Shown: positions 26,444-35,789, counted from the first letter of the stretch. The stretch: DNA of 64,000 nt from Sandaracinus amylolyticus (GCF_000737325.1 NZ_CP011125.1:930001-994000), one strand, 5' to 3'. Translations and numbers: made by a program. Notes: generated by a model from the sequence alone, not told the origin.

Positions 26444-27340
26444 TCAGCCCGCGCTCACGCCGGCATCGGGCGGCGGCTGCGCGGCCTCGTCGGCGATCTC
26501 GGGCGTGGCGCTCTCTTCTTCTTCGACCTCTTCTTCGTCGTGCCCGACGTCGAGGTCCGGGATGCTCTCTTCGCCGCGCCGGCGCGCCGCGGCGTCGTAA
26601 CGCGACGTCTGCGCCGCGAGGATCGCGCGCTCGCGCGTGGGCTCGCTCGGCCCCGATCCATCGCTCCAGAAATAGCTGCGCGCGCGCACGTCGAGGTGCA
26701 CGAAGCCGCTCACCGGATAGATGCCGACGCCGACGAAGCCCTGCGGGCGGAGGTACGCGGCGAGCCTCCGATCGCTCACGCCGGGCAGCACGAAGTCGAT
26801 CGCGCGGCCCTGCGCGTGACGGCTCGTCGCGCGACCATCGCGGTAGCCGCTGATCACGTGCACGTACGGCACCTCGAAGTGCCGCACCGCGCGGTAGACG
26901 AGCTCGAGGAGCCGCGGATGGATGTCGTGCATCGCGCCCTCGCGCGACGCGAGCGCCTGCTGCGCGAGCACGAGATCGTCGGTGTCGAAGCCGCCTTCGG
27001 CGCTCGCGGGGACGAGCGCGACGCGCTCGCGCTGGCGCAGCGGGTGGAACACGAGCGGCGGCGGATCCATGCGCGCCCACGCGCGCACCTCGCTGCGGCT
27101 CGCGCGCTGGTGCCAGCGCTGGATCTGCCGGCGCTGCGCGGCGGTGAGACGAGGCCGGCGCGCGCGCCGCCGACTGCTGCGTGCCCGCGATCGCCGCGCG
27201 GATCGACCGCGGTGCTGGCACGCGCGCACCCCGTCGTCGGCGTCGGCGCGAGGCACGAGCCCCGCGGCCGATCCGAGCGCGAGCACGATCGCGATCACCA
27301 TCGACGCGATCGCGAGCGCGCGTGAAGAGACCCTCGACAT
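26444..27340 (-). CDS. M15/DUF882-type peptidase-like protein with signal peptide
   Basis: This 298-residue exported protein starts with a signal sequence (SRALAIASMVIAIVLALGSAAG) and a strongly basic stretch (residues 44-64). The catalytic domain resembles YcbK/DUF882 and peptidase M15 enzymes. The zinc-binding residues His 175 and Asp 182 lie in SRHAQGRAIDF, and His 215 lies in GFVHLDV. SGYRDGRAT and GVGIYP also match. Such enzymes act on peptidoglycan cross-links or peptides in the periplasm. The C-terminus is acidic and low complexity. It follows the TPR-kinase gene closely on the same strand. Confidence 0.8.
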   Translation of the reverse strand: MSRVSSRALAIASMVIAIVLALGSAAGLVPRADADDGVRACQHRGRSARRSRARSSRRRARRPRLTAAQRRQIQRWHQRASRSEVRAWARMDPPPLVFHPLRQRERVALVPASAEGGFDTDDLVLAQQALASREGAMHDIHPRLLELVYRAVRHFEVPYVHVISGYRDGRATSRHAQGRAIDFVLPGVSDRRLAAYLRPQGFVGVGIYPVSGFVHLDVRARSYFWSDGSGPSEPTRERAILAAQTSRYDAAARRRGEESIPDLDVGHDEEEVEEEESATPEIADEAAQPPPDAGVSAG

Positions 27341-27345
27341 CGCGA

Positions 27346-28908
27346 TCAGCTCGACGACGCGACGCCCTCGCCGTAGCCGCCCGACGCGCTCGGCGAGCGC
27401 ACGCCCGCGCCCGACGACGCACCCGTGCGCGTGAGCACGCGGATGCGCCCGGCCGCGCCGCCACCGCCGCCGCCGCCGTTGCCGTTCCCGCCGTTTTCGC
27501 CCGCGAGATCGCCGCCCGCGCCGCCGCGGCCACCGTCGCCGCCGCCCGCGCCGTCGCCGCCGCCCGCGCGCGCGGCGTCGTCGCGCCCGCGCTCGCCGTC
27601 GTCGCCGTTGCCGAACGGATCGCTGTCGCCGCCGCCGCCGCCGCCGCCGTTCGCGACGACCGCGCCGTCGATCACGACGCGCGGCGCTTCGAGGAAGATC
27701 GTTCCTCCCGCGCCGCCACCGCCACCGCCGTCGTCGCCCTCGCGACCGCCCGCGCCGGGCGCGCGGATCACGCCGCCGGCGGCGATCACGATGCGGACCG
27801 CGCTCGAGATCTGCAGCGCGCCGCCGCCACCGCCGCCGTCACCACCATCGTCGGCGTTCGCGCCGGCACCACCGCCGCCGCCGCCGATCAGCACGGTCAC
27901 GTCGGCGTCGTCGAGCGCCGGGCCGCTCGCGCCGCCCTGCGCGGTGCCCGAGATGCCGCCCTCGTCGCCGCCTTCGCCGCCGTTCGCCGCGTGACCGCCG
28001 CCACCGCCGCCGCTCATCAGCGCGCCGAACGTGCCGGTCACGGCGCCGCCGCCGCCGCCGCCCGGTCCGATGCCCGCGCCGCGCGCGTCGCCGCCGGTGC
28101 CGCCGCCGGGCCCGCCGCTCCGGCCGTTGCCTCCGACGTCGATCGCGCCCGCGATCTGCACCTCGCGCGCGGCGAGCAGGATCAGCGCGCGCGGCCCGCT
28201 CGCGACGAGCCGCCCACCCGCTTCGACGATGACGCCGCCGACCGAGAGGATCGCGGCGTCGGGCGTGCCCGCGCGCTGCGACGCGGTCGTGAGCAACATC
28301 CCGCTCGCGTCGCCCGCGGCGCCGGCGGCCCGCAGCTCGGCGGTCGAGACGATCTCGACGATGCGACCGGTGTCGGTGTCGATCGCGACCACCTCGCCTG
28401 CGCGCACCACGAGATCGGCCGTGCCCGCGACGAGACGCGTCGGATCCGCCACGTGCGAGGGCACGAGCTGCGCGCAGCGCACCGGCACCGTCGCGCCGAG
28501 GCAGCCCATCGGGCACGTCTCGACGACGTCGAAGCGACCCGACGCGTTGCACTCGGCGATCACGTCGCCCTGGCACTCGACGAGCCCGATCGGGCACGGA
28601 CGGAACGCGTCCACGCCGGTGTCGATCATCTCGCCTGCGTCGAGATCGCCCGCGTCTGGCTCGCCCGCGTCGAGCTCGCCCGCATCGAGGTCGCTCGCGT
28701 CGAGCCTCTCGCCGGCGTCGATCATCTCGCCCGCGTCGAGCTCGCTCGCGTCGATCTCGCTCTGGCGCGCGTCGATCGCGATCATCGCGTCCCGCACGCT
28801 CGCATCGAGGCCGCCCGCGCCTCCTCCGAACCCCGTGCGATCGAGGCTGCACCCGACGACGACCAGCGCGCACACGGACCACAACGCGCGTCGCGAGCAC
28901 ATCCTCAT
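27346..28908 (-). CDS. Glycine-rich lipoprotein with Asp-Ala-Gly repeats
   Basis: This 520-residue lipoprotein has a signal ending in the lipobox VVGC (after SVCALV), then about 60 residues of DAGE/DASD-type repeats ([19 protein letters not shown]). A region with six cysteines follows ([16 protein letters not shown]). The second half is extremely Gly-rich ([19 protein letters not shown]) with short valine-rich strands ([13 protein letters not shown]), as in surface adhesin-like or beta-helix proteins of myxobacteria. The start ATG overlaps the rnc stop codon as ATGA, giving unusual coupling to a housekeeping gene. The glycine tract comes from GC-only codons, so sequencing or strain variation is likely there. 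Confidence 0.8.
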   Translation of the reverse strand: MRMCSRRALWSVCALVVVGCSLDRTGFGGGAGGLDASVRDAMIAIDARQSEIDASELDAGEMIDAGERLDASDLDAGELDAGEPDAGDLDAGEMIDTGVDAFRPCPIGLVECQGDVIAECNASGRFDVVETCPMGCLGATVPVRCAQLVPSHVADPTRLVAGTADLVVRAGEVVAIDTDTGRIVEIVSTAELRAAGAAGDASGMLLTTASQRAGTPDAAILSVGGVIVEAGGRLVASGPRALILLAAREVQIAGAIDVGGNGRSGGPGGGTGGDARGAGIGPGGGGGGAVTGTFGALMSGGGGGGHAANGGEGGDEGGISGTAQGGASGPALDDADVTVLIGGGGGGAGANADDGGDGGGGGGALQISSAVRIVIAAGGVIRAPGAGGREGDDGGGGGGAGGTIFLEAPRVVIDGAVVANGGGGGGGDSDPFGNGDDGERGRDDAARAGGGDGAGGGDGGRGGAGGDLAGENGGNGNGGGGGGGAAGRIRVLTRTGASSGAGVRSPSASGGYGEGVASSS

Positions 28909-29618
28909 CCGTCGGTCTCCCGCGCGCGCTCGAGCTCGCTCAGCGCCGCGCGTGCCGCGGCCTGCTCCGCTTCGAGCTTCGTCCGTCCCGAGCCGCGCGC
29001 GAGCACGCGCGCATCGGGCGCCGTCACGATCACGTGGAACACGCGCTCGTGCTCCGGGCCCTCGGTGCGCTCGAGCTCGTATCGCGGCGTCTCGCCGCGC
29101 GCCTGCATGCGCTCCTGGAGCCGCGACTTGAAGTCCTTCGCGCCCGGCGCGAGCGCGTCGATGCGCGGCGCGAGCAGCGCGCGCGCGATCGCGATCGCCG
29201 GCTCGATGCCTGCGTCGAGGAAGATCGCCGCGACGCACGCCTCGAGCGCGCTCGCGAGCAGCCGCGGCTTCTGCCGCCCGCCCGAGCGCTCCTCGCCGCG
29301 ACCGAGCCGCAGCGCGTCGCCGATCCCCAGCTCCGCCGCGATCGTCGCGAGCGCGCCCTCGTTGACGAGATCGGCACGACGGCGCGTCAGCTCGCCCTCG
29401 CGCGCGGTCGGGAACCGACGCTCGAGCACCATCGCGGCGGCGGCGCCGACGATCGCGTCACCGAGGAATTCGAAGCGCTCGTTGTCGGCGGCGGCGAGCT
29501 CCGGATGCTCGTGCACGTACGACCGATGCGTGAGCGCCGTCATCAGGAGCCCGAGATCACCGAACGCGTGCCCCAGCCGCTGGGCCACCGTGCTCGCGGA
29601 ATCGCGGGGATCGACCAT
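28905..29618 (-). CDS. rnc: Ribonuclease III
   Basis: RNase III cleaves double-stranded RNA and processes rRNA precursors. This 237-residue protein has the N-terminal catalytic domain with the signature NERFEFLGD (46-54; Glu 50 and Asp 54) and a C-terminal dsRNA-binding domain ([31 protein letters not shown]). In the second metal-binding motif, the expected Asp (Asp 114 in E. coli, within ILADTVEA) is Ser 123 (LLASALEA), although Glu 126 is kept. The 3' end overlaps the start of the glycine-rich lipoprotein by 4 bases. The divergent neighbour is an NlpC/P60-like gene 28 bp away. Confidence 0.92.
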   Translation of the reverse strand: MVDPRDSASTVAQRLGHAFGDLGLLMTALTHRSYVHEHPELAAADNERFEFLGDAIVGAAAAMVLERRFPTAREGELTRRRADLVNEGALATIAAELGIGDALRLGRGEERSGGRQKPRLLASALEACVAAIFLDAGIEPAIAIARALLAPRIDALAPGAKDFKSRLQERMQARGETPRYELERTEGPEHERVFHVIVTAPDARVLARGSGRTKLEAEQAAARAALSELERARETDG

Positions 29619-29646
29619 TCGATCGGCCAGCGTAGACTCCCCCTGG

Positions 29647-30447
29647 ATGGACGTCGAGAGTCGACGGCGCAGCGGTGGCGCCGTGCTCGCCGCGATCGCC
29701 GCGTCGCTCGTGGTGATCGTCGCGGTCTCGGTGCCGGCGCGCGCGCAGCTCGAGGTCGGCGTCTACGAGGGCGTGCCGTGGCCGATCATCGCCCCGCCGC
29801 TCGGGCTCCCGATCCCCGCGCCGCCGCGTCCCACGCCCGCGGAGCCCGCGACGCCGGCGGCTGCGCGCGTGATCGAGGTGCTGCGCGGCGTGCAGACCTC
29901 GATGCGCCAGACGCGCTACCAGCACGCGACCGTCGTGCGCGAGCGCGAGGGCGTCTTCCTCTGGGACTGCTCGGGCATGGCGGCCTGGGTGCTGCGCCGC
30001 GCGGCGCCGCGCGCGATGAGCGCGATCACCCGGGAGCGTCCCGTCGCGCGCGACTTCGTGTCGGCGATCGAGCGTGCGCCGGCGCGCGGAGGTCGCAGCG
30101 GGTGGCAGCGCATCGAGCACATCGACGCGGTGCGTCCCGGAGACGTGTTCGCGTGGCGGCGTCCGCGCGGGTTCCCGAGCCGGAACACCGGTCACGTCGG
30201 GTTCGTGATGGAAGCGCCGGTGCCGCTTCCCTCGATCCCTGGCGCCTATGCGGTGCGCATCGCGGACTCGACGTCGTGGGGCCATCAAGAGGACACGCGT
30301 CGCGACGACGGCGTCGGCGGCTTCGGCTTCGGCACGCTCGTGTTCCTCACCGACGGCCAGGGCCACGCGACGCACTACGGCTGGGTCGGAACGCTCAGCG
30401 ACGGCTACGTGATCACGCCGATCGTGTTCGGTCGACCGCTCCGCTGA
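29647..30447 (+). CDS. NlpC/P60-like cysteine peptidase-like protein
   Basis: This 266-residue exported protein has a signal peptide ([22 protein letters not shown]) and a Pro-rich stretch to about residue 70. Its catalytic-like core resembles NlpC/P60: WDCSGM with Cys 108, NTGHVGFVM with His 183, and a later polar residue in IADSTSW. DVFAWRR before the His fits the typical PGDxxxF turn. Such enzymes hydrolyse peptidoglycan stem peptides. The frame is open far upstream, but only this ATG gives a signal peptide. The gene is divergent from rnc with a very short intergenic gap. Confidence 0.7.
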   Translation: MDVESRRRSGGAVLAAIAASLVVIVAVSVPARAQLEVGVYEGVPWPIIAPPLGLPIPAPPRPTPAEPATPAAARVIEVLRGVQTSMRQTRYQHATVVREREGVFLWDCSGMAAWVLRRAAPRAMSAITRERPVARDFVSAIERAPARGGRSGWQRIEHIDAVRPGDVFAWRRPRGFPSRNTGHVGFVMEAPVPLPSIPGAYAVRIADSTSWGHQEDTRRDDGVGGFGFGTLVFLTDGQGHATHYGWVGTLSDGYVITPIVFGRPLR

Positions 30448-30455
30448 GCCGGCGC

Positions 30456-31823
30456 TCAGCGCGTGATCGACACCAGGCCCGCGAGGAGCGCGGCGATCAC
30501 GAACGGCGCGATCGTGAGCCCCCATCGCATCGACCGCGCGTACGCCGCGGCGCGCTCCGGCGCGTCCACCTCCGCGCGCAGCGCGCCGAGCGACGCGAGG
30601 GCGCGTCCGCCGAGCAGCCCGAACACCAGGAACGCCGCGAGGATCGTCAGGAGCGCCCACGTCGGCACGTGCTGCTCGAGCCGCCTCCGGATCGAGTCGT
30701 CGACGCGCATGCCCGCGCCGTCGACGCGCGTGTGGAACACGCGATCGCCCGCCTCGATCACGATCGCGTACACGTCGCGCGCGCGCACCACGCGCACCTG
30801 CTCGATCGCGCTCGGCCACGCCCGAGGAAGCCGGCCCGCGCCGTCCGCGTCGCCGTCTCCGGCGCGCACGATCAGCTCGCGGCCCTCGACGACGACGGTG
30901 ATCGTCGTGTCGGGCACCACGATGCGCGCGCGCTCGTCCTGCACGTCGCGCTCGATCAGCGTGGTGCCCGGCGGCGCGTCCGACTCGGCCGGCGTCGACG
31001 GACGGAGCGCCGTCAGCCCGAGCATCGCGAGCGCGAGCACCGGCGCGAGCACGTCGAGCGCGAGCAACGCGACGAGCGAGCGCGGCACCGGACCGCGCAC
31101 CTGCACCGCGCGCGGTGCCGCGAGCAGCGCGCGACGCTCGAGGTACGCCGCGGTCGTCCACGCCTGACCGAGCGGGATCGTGATCGTCATCAGCGGCAGC
31201 GCGCCGAGCAGCCCGAGGGGCGTCGCCGCACGCTCGAACGTGCGCGCGACGATCATCGCGGCGATCAGCGCGGGCGAGAGCTGCAGGAAGAACACGACGA
31301 ACGTCAGCGCGAGGTGGCGCAGCGCGCCGCCGCGCGACGCGAGCCACGCGCTCTCGACCACGGCGCCGCCGATGCGCCCGCCGCGATCGATCAGCACGAG
31401 CGGCGCGTAGAGGAACGGCGCGATGAAGCCGACCGCGAGGATGACCGAGCCGGTGATCAGCCCGACGCGTCGCAGCGCCTCGGGCCACGGGAGCGGTTCT
31501 TCCGCGGCGTCGGCGGTCGCGACGTCGGGCCCGAACCCCAGCGCCGCGAGCCATCCCGTGAGCGCGACGATCACGACCGTCGCGAGCACGATCGCGGCCG
31601 CGCGGATCCACGCGCTCGTGCGCGGCCGCGCGATGCCGGTCGCGGCGGCGATCTGCACGCCGTAGAGCTCGCACACGAACCACGGCCCGACGATCGCGCC
31701 GAGCCCGGTGCACGTCGCGCACAGCGAGAGCACGATCGCCGCGCCGAGCGCGACGGAGATCCCGGGGTGCGTCTGCACGAGCGAGACACCGGTGCGCAGC
31801 TCGCTCGTCGCGCTCGTGGTCAC
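30456..31823 (-). CDS. Polytopic membrane protein of unknown function
   Basis: This 455-residue protein has about eight predicted transmembrane helices. The first is near residues 21-47 (SVALGAAIVLSLCATCTGLGAIVG), several lie between 68 and 275, and two near the C-terminus (WALLTILAAFLVFGLLGG; GLTIAPFVIAALLAG). A soluble stretch of about 100 residues (near 280-380) between helices contains VVVEGRELIVRAGDG and may be periplasmic. I recognise no family. It converges with the NlpC/P60-like gene and is divergent from an SDR gene. Confidence 0.6.
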   Translation of the reverse strand: MTTSATSELRTGVSLVQTHPGISVALGAAIVLSLCATCTGLGAIVGPWFVCELYGVQIAAATGIARPRTSAWIRAAAIVLATVVIVALTGWLAALGFGPDVATADAAEEPLPWPEALRRVGLITGSVILAVGFIAPFLYAPLVLIDRGGRIGGAVVESAWLASRGGALRHLALTFVVFFLQLSPALIAAMIVARTFERAATPLGLLGALPLMTITIPLGQAWTTAAYLERRALLAAPRAVQVRGPVPRSLVALLALDVLAPVLALAMLGLTALRPSTPAESDAPPGTTLIERDVQDERARIVVPDTTITVVVEGRELIVRAGDGDADGAGRLPRAWPSAIEQVRVVRARDVYAIVIEAGDRVFHTRVDGAGMRVDDSIRRRLEQHVPTWALLTILAAFLVFGLLGGRALASLGALRAEVDAPERAAAYARSMRWGLTIAPFVIAALLAGLVSITR

Positions 31824-31914
31824 CCGTCCATCGTAGCGGCGTAGCCACCCGTGCAGCGCTGCGATATACCGGCCGCCGGGATTGGGGTTGGCTCCGGACG
31901 GAGGTCACGCAGTC

Positions 31915-32742
31915 TTGCAGCACATCTTCCGAGCGGGTCTCTTCGACGGCGAAGTCGCGATCGTGACCGGTGGTGGAACCGGGATCGGCTTCGCGGTCGC
32001 GCGAGAGCTCGGCACCCTGGGAGCGAAGATCGCGATCTGCGGTCGTCGCCCCGAGCCCTTGGCCGAGGCCGCCGATCGCCTGCGCGCGGACGGCATCGAC
32101 GTGCACCACGCGGCTTGCGACATCCGCAAGACCGAGGAGGTCGAGGCGTTCGTCGACGGTGTCGTCGCGCGCTTCGGCCGCGCTTCGATCCTGATCAACA
32201 ACGCGGGCGGCCAGTTCCCCACGCCCGCCGAGCACCTCGCGCCGAAGGGCTTCGAGGCGGTGGTCCGCAACAACCTGCTCGGCACGTGGAGCATGACCCA
32301 CGCGGTCGCGCGCCGCGCGTTCATCCCGAGCAAGCGCGGCCGCATCGTGAACGTCATCGCGAACGTCGCGCGCGGCTTCCCCGGCATGGCGCACACCGGC
32401 GCGGCGCGCGCTGGCGTCGAGAACCTCACGAAGACGCTCGCCGTCGAGTGGGCGGTGCACGGCATCCGCGTCAACGCGGTCGCGCCCGGCGTGATCAAGA
32501 CGAGCGGCACCGCGCAGTACCCGCCGGAGCTGCTCGAGATGTCGCGCGCGTCGACGCCGCTGAAGCGCCTCGGCAGCGCGGAGGAGACGTCGCACCTGAT
32601 CGTCTATCTCGCGAGCACGCAGGCCGACTTCGTCACCGGTCAGACCTTCTACATCGACGGCGGCGCGAGCCTCTGGGGATCGCCCTGGCAGATCCCCGAC
32701 GACGAGGTCCCGCAGTACCCGCCGTATCCCTTGCCGGAATGA
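31915..32742 (+). CDS. SDR family enoyl/dienoyl-CoA reductase-like protein (PECR/DECR type)
   Basis: This 275-residue Rossmann-fold reductase has the cofactor motif VTGGGTGIG near the N-terminus, INNAGG, and a C-terminal PGVIKTSG plus FVTGQTFYIDGGASLWG. The usual Tyr-x-x-x-Lys is absent; instead HTGAARAGVENLTKTLAVEW closely resembles peroxisomal trans-2-enoyl-CoA reductase (PECR) and mitochondrial dienoyl-CoA reductase, which also lack a classical YxxxK. It probably reduces an unsaturated acyl-CoA with NADPH. The start is a TTG at 31915, chosen because a GGAGG ribosome site lies 10 bases upstream; the frame extends a few codons further. Confidence 0.82.
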   Translation: MQHIFRAGLFDGEVAIVTGGGTGIGFAVARELGTLGAKIAICGRRPEPLAEAADRLRADGIDVHHAACDIRKTEEVEAFVDGVVARFGRASILINNAGGQFPTPAEHLAPKGFEAVVRNNLLGTWSMTHAVARRAFIPSKRGRIVNVIANVARGFPGMAHTGAARAGVENLTKTLAVEWAVHGIRVNAVAPGVIKTSGTAQYPPELLEMSRASTPLKRLGSAEETSHLIVYLASTQADFVTGQTFYIDGGASLWGSPWQIPDDEVPQYPPYPLPE

Positions 32743-32794
32743 TGTCCGTCTCCGGCTCGACGGCGCCGTGCTCGTGCACGAGGCAGAGGTTCGC

Positions 32795-33169
32795 GTGAGC
32801 GACGATCCGACGAACAGCGCGGCGCCCGAGCCGGAGCCCGAGGACACCACCGGCGCCAAGGCGACCAAGCTCTCCAAGAAGAAGCGGCGGCGCGGCGCGC
32901 CGAGCGAGACGACCGTGCCGACCCGCCTCCCCGGCGAGGGCACGGTCGAGGGCGAGAAGCTGCGCGAAGCGAACGCTGCGTTCGAAGCGGGCAACTACGC
33001 TCTCGTGCGGACCCTGACCAGCGAGCTCGAGCGCGCGAGCGATCCCACGATCGTCGACGCCGCGCGCGATCTCGCGCGGCGCACCGCGGTGGATCCGCTG
33101 CAGATGACGTTCCTCGTCCTCTGCGCCGTCGCGCTCCTCGTCATCACCTACGTCTACGTGCTGCGATGA
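32795..33169 (+). CDS. Single-pass membrane protein with helical repeat-like region
   Basis: This protein of about 124 residues starts at GTG 32795 after an AGGCAGAGG ribosome-site-like stretch; a GTG at 32768 is possible. It begins with an acidic/Pro region and a Lys/Arg cluster (TKLSKKKRRRGAP), continues with a TPR-like helical segment (KLREANAAFEAGNYALVRTLTSEL), and ends in a single transmembrane helix (TFLVLCAVALLVITYVYVL). The stop overlaps the next gene's start (ATGATG), indicating coupling. Function unknown. Confidence 0.55.
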   Translation: MSDDPTNSAAPEPEPEDTTGAKATKLSKKKRRRGAPSETTVPTRLPGEGTVEGEKLREANAAFEAGNYALVRTLTSELERASDPTIVDAARDLARRTAVDPLQMTFLVLCAVALLVITYVYVLR

Positions 33170-33786
33170 TGAACCGACCTCTCGTCACCACGTTCGTCGT
33201 GCTCGCGCTCGCCGGCTGCGGTGGTGCACAGCCCCGCACCACCACGCGCACCGGCCCGCTCCGCGCGCGCGAGCTCTATCCGATGGGCGAGGGCTACATC
33301 TGGACGCACGACGTCGACACCCAGACCGGCATCTCGACGCTGGGCATCACGCGCGTGACCGAGGCCACGCCCCCGCGCTTCGTGATCCAGGCCGACGGCG
33401 CGCGCGAGCGACACGTCTACGAGCTGCGCGAAGAGGGCATCTGGGACGTCGACGCGAACGCGTGGCACGTGCGCGATCCGCTCGTCGTCGGCGAGACGTG
33501 GGACGCGGGCAACGGCCGCACCGCGCGCATCACGCAGACGAGCCAGGAGGTCACCGTGCCCGCGGGCACGTTCTCCGAGTGCGTCGAGGTCGTCGTCGAG
33601 AACACGCAGACGCAGGGTCGCTCGCGCACCGTGTACTGCCCGGAGCAGGGCCCGGTGATCGTCGAGTACCACCAGGAGCTGATGACGACCGGCGGGATCA
33701 CGATCCACGGCGAGCTCCGCGCGCCGCTCCAGCGCGGCATGGAGGACGTCGAGGAGCCCGAGGGCTACGAGGGCCCGGGCGAGTGA
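33166..33786 (+). CDS. Hypothetical lipoprotein
   Basis: This 206-residue protein has a lipoprotein signal (MMNRPLVTTFVVLALAGC; lipobox LAGC) and a predominantly beta-strand body (YIWTHDVDTQTG, VIQADGARERHVYEL, EVTVPAGTFSECVEVVVENT). VPAGTFSECVEV is typical of secreted proteins measuring conversion or stability in myxobacteria, but no family name is certain. The stop codon overlaps the start of the HIT gene (GTGA), so these genes form a coupled operon. Confidence 0.65.
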   Translation: MMNRPLVTTFVVLALAGCGGAQPRTTTRTGPLRARELYPMGEGYIWTHDVDTQTGISTLGITRVTEATPPRFVIQADGARERHVYELREEGIWDVDANAWHVRDPLVVGETWDAGNGRTARITQTSQEVTVPAGTFSECVEVVVENTQTQGRSRTVYCPEQGPVIVEYHQELMTTGGITIHGELRAPLQRGMEDVEEPEGYEGPGE

Positions 33787-34202
33787 CCGTACTCGATCCG
33801 CGCATCGAAGCAGACAGCGCGCCGGTCGGGCGTCTTCCGCTCTGCCACGTGCGATGGATGCGCGACGCGCGATACCCGTGGGCGCTGCTCGTCCCCGAGC
33901 GCCCCGGCGTGCGCGAGATCCACGAGCTCGACGAGCGTGATCGTCACGTGCTGATCGACGAGTCCGCGCTGGTCGCGTCCGCGCTCTCGCGCATCGTCTC
34001 CGCGCACAAGATGAACGTCGCCGCGATCGGCAACGTCGTCGCGCAGCTCCACGTGCACGTCGTCGCGCGCTTCCCCACCGATGACGCGTGGCCCCGACCC
34101 GTGTGGGGCGTCCATCCCGCGCTGCCCTACGACCCCGAAACGCTCGAGGCGCGAGTCGCGTCCTTACGGAACGCGCTCGCGCCTCGTCTCGTCGACCTCT
34201 GA
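33783..34202 (+). CDS. HIT domain nucleotide hydrolase-like protein
   Basis: This 139-residue protein has the histidine-triad segment QLHVHVV (residues 88-94), preceded by AIGNVV. The first His of the canonical HxHxHxx is Gln, a variant seen in some bacterial HIT proteins, while the second and third His remain. Strands such as WALLVPERPGVREIHEL fit the fold. It probably hydrolyses a dinucleotide or nucleotide-linked substrate; the exact one is unknown. The GTG start at 33783 overlaps the upstream lipoprotein stop by 4 bases. Confidence 0.82.
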   Translation: MTVLDPRIEADSAPVGRLPLCHVRWMRDARYPWALLVPERPGVREIHELDERDRHVLIDESALVASALSRIVSAHKMNVAAIGNVVAQLHVHVVARFPTDDAWPRPVWGVHPALPYDPETLEARVASLRNALAPRLVDL

Positions 34203-34275
34203 TACGGCGTCCAAATCGGCTCGCCGCCGCAGAGCGCTCTCCCGTCCGCGTGCGCGCCACGCTCTCGTGGGGGCC

Positions 34276-34297
34276 CTCCGCCAGCGAGCACTCCAGC
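34276..34297. repeat. 22-nt dispersed repeat, copy 1 (convergent intergenic)
   Basis: This 22-base segment, starting CTCCGCCAGCGAGC, is identical to one at 42683-42704. Both lie in short gaps between convergent genes: here between the HIT gene (+) and a lipoprotein gene (-), 4 bases from the latter's stop codon. The segment contains the small inverted repeat GAG-CA-CTC. A shared 3'-end or terminator role is possible. Confidence 0.55.
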
Positions 34298-34301
34298 AGG
34301 A

Positions 34302-35789
34302 TCAGGGCGCGTTCACGTCACGGCACGGGCTGCAGTCGGTCCAGCCGCTCGCCGAGCACAGGCAGTACTCGCCCTGTCCTTCGCCGCAGCTGCGGAACCC
34401 GTGACGACCTTCGCACGTCACGTTGTCGAACACGTCGTCCATGCAGGTCGCCGGCCCGGTGCACTCATCGGGCGCGGTCGAGCAACGACCGTTGTTCCCG
34501 GTGACCTCGCCCAGGCTCCCCTCGGCGAGCACGAAGGGCTCGTGCTCGTACGACCACGTCGGGCCGATGTCCTCGATCTGCAGGCTCAGCTCGACACTCG
34601 GCGTGAACTCGATCGCCCACGGGAACTCCGCGGTCCAGTCGCAGCCGTTGGTGTCCATCGAGAGCTCCACACCGACGCTCCCGGTGAGCTCCGCGGTGAA
34701 CGCCGCGCCGACGTTGATCGTGAAGCCGCTGCGCTTCCAGCGATAGCCGATCGACAGCGTCAGCGCCGCGCCCGCCGTCAGCGTGCCGGTCGTCGTCACC
34801 GGGCCCGCGCGCTCCGTCGTCAGCGACGCGAAGGGATCGGTGCTCACGTCGGGACCGACCTGGTGGTACTCGCCGTCCTTCAGGCCGAGCTCCATCGCCG
34901 CGTCGACCTGCACGCCGGCGGTGAAGCGGAACGGCCCCGCGTCACCCATCGCCGTCAGCTCGCCGTTGAGCACGGGCGACGCCAGCAGCTCGATCGGGAT
35001 GCCGTACACGATCACGCGCCACAGGCGGATCTCCGGCGGCTGTCCACCGCCCGCGATCGCCATGAAGTCCGCCATGCACGAGAGCTGACCGCGGCCGTCG
35101 CCCGTCACGTGCACGCCCGCGCGCAGCGTTCCGTCGAAGTCCATGTACGCCGTCGGGCTCGCCGAGACGCCGGTGATCCCGACGTCCACGTCGATGTCGA
35201 TCGGGAAGTCCATCGCGCGCAGATCGGTCTCGACGAAGGGCTGGAAGCCGAACCCGGACGCGCCGGTGCAGCCCGCCAGATCCATCGGGTTGCCCGAGAA
35301 CGACGGGGTGCCGCCGAGCACGCAGGGCTGCGCGTCCATGCAGTCGCCGAGCGACTCCACCGCGACCCCGTCGCGCGCCTCGATCGGCTCGTCGACGCGG
35401 ACCGGGTCGTAGTGCGCGATCGCGCGGAACGTCACGAAGTACTCCGCGAGCGTCGCGTCGCGAGTCGTCGCGACGATCGATCCGTCCGCCTGCTCCTCGA
35501 CCGTCAGCAGCTTGCGCAGATACCCGATGCCGCTCGGGCCCGCGACCACGTGCCCGACGCGCAGCGGCGAGTCCCCGTCGAAGCGGAACACCAGCCGATC
35601 GTCCTCCACGACGACCGACTCGAACGCGTCGAGGCTCTCCACGTCGAGCGCGTCGGCGGTGAGCTCGACCTCCTGGATCTCCACCCACGAGCCGCGATGT
35701 GCTGGCTCGTTCGTGTCGTTGGAACAGCCCGCCGCGATCGACGTCAGCGCGAGGGCGACGAGGAATCGATATGCATGCGCACGCATCAT
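34302..35789 (-). CDS. Large secreted lipoprotein, hypothetical
   Basis: This lipoprotein of about 495 residues has a signal (RAHAYRFLVALALTSIAAGC; the lipobox ends in AAGC) and a mainly beta-strand mature region with VGITGVSASPTAYMDFDGTL and ELTGSVGVELSM. A C-terminal segment has clustered cysteines (CSTAPDECTGPATC, CSPCRD). I cannot assign a family. The tandem ATG ATG at 35789/35786 gives the likely start; an upstream ATG at 35825 extends the frame without a signal. It converges with the HIT gene and is divergent from the copper-protein gene. Confidence 0.65.
   Translation of the reverse strand: MMRAHAYRFLVALALTSIAAGCSNDTNEPAHRGSWVEIQEVELTADALDVESLDAFESVVVEDDRLVFRFDGDSPLRVGHVVAGPSGIGYLRKLLTVEEQADGSIVATTRDATLAEYFVTFRAIAHYDPVRVDEPIEARDGVAVESLGDCMDAQPCVLGGTPSFSGNPMDLAGCTGASGFGFQPFVETDLRAMDFPIDIDVDVGITGVSASPTAYMDFDGTLRAGVHVTGDGRGQLSCMADFMAIAGGGQPPEIRLWRVIVYGIPIELLASPVLNGELTAMGDAGPFRFTAGVQVDAAMELGLKDGEYHQVGPDVSTDPFASLTTERAGPVTTTGTLTAGAALTLSIGYRWKRSGFTINVGAAFTAELTGSVGVELSMDTNGCDWTAEFPWAIEFTPSVELSLQIEDIGPTWSYEHEPFVLAEGSLGEVTGNNGRCSTAPDECTGPATCMDDVFDNVTCEGRHGFRSCGEGQGEYCLCSASGWTDCSPCRDVNAP

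Noticed and set aside
27181-29646. Plus-strand open frame running through the glycine-rich gene into the NlpC/P60-like gene
   Set aside because: The upstream part is Ala/Arg-rich shadow coding. Only the portion from the ATG at 29647, which has a signal peptide and catalytic-like motifs, is accepted.
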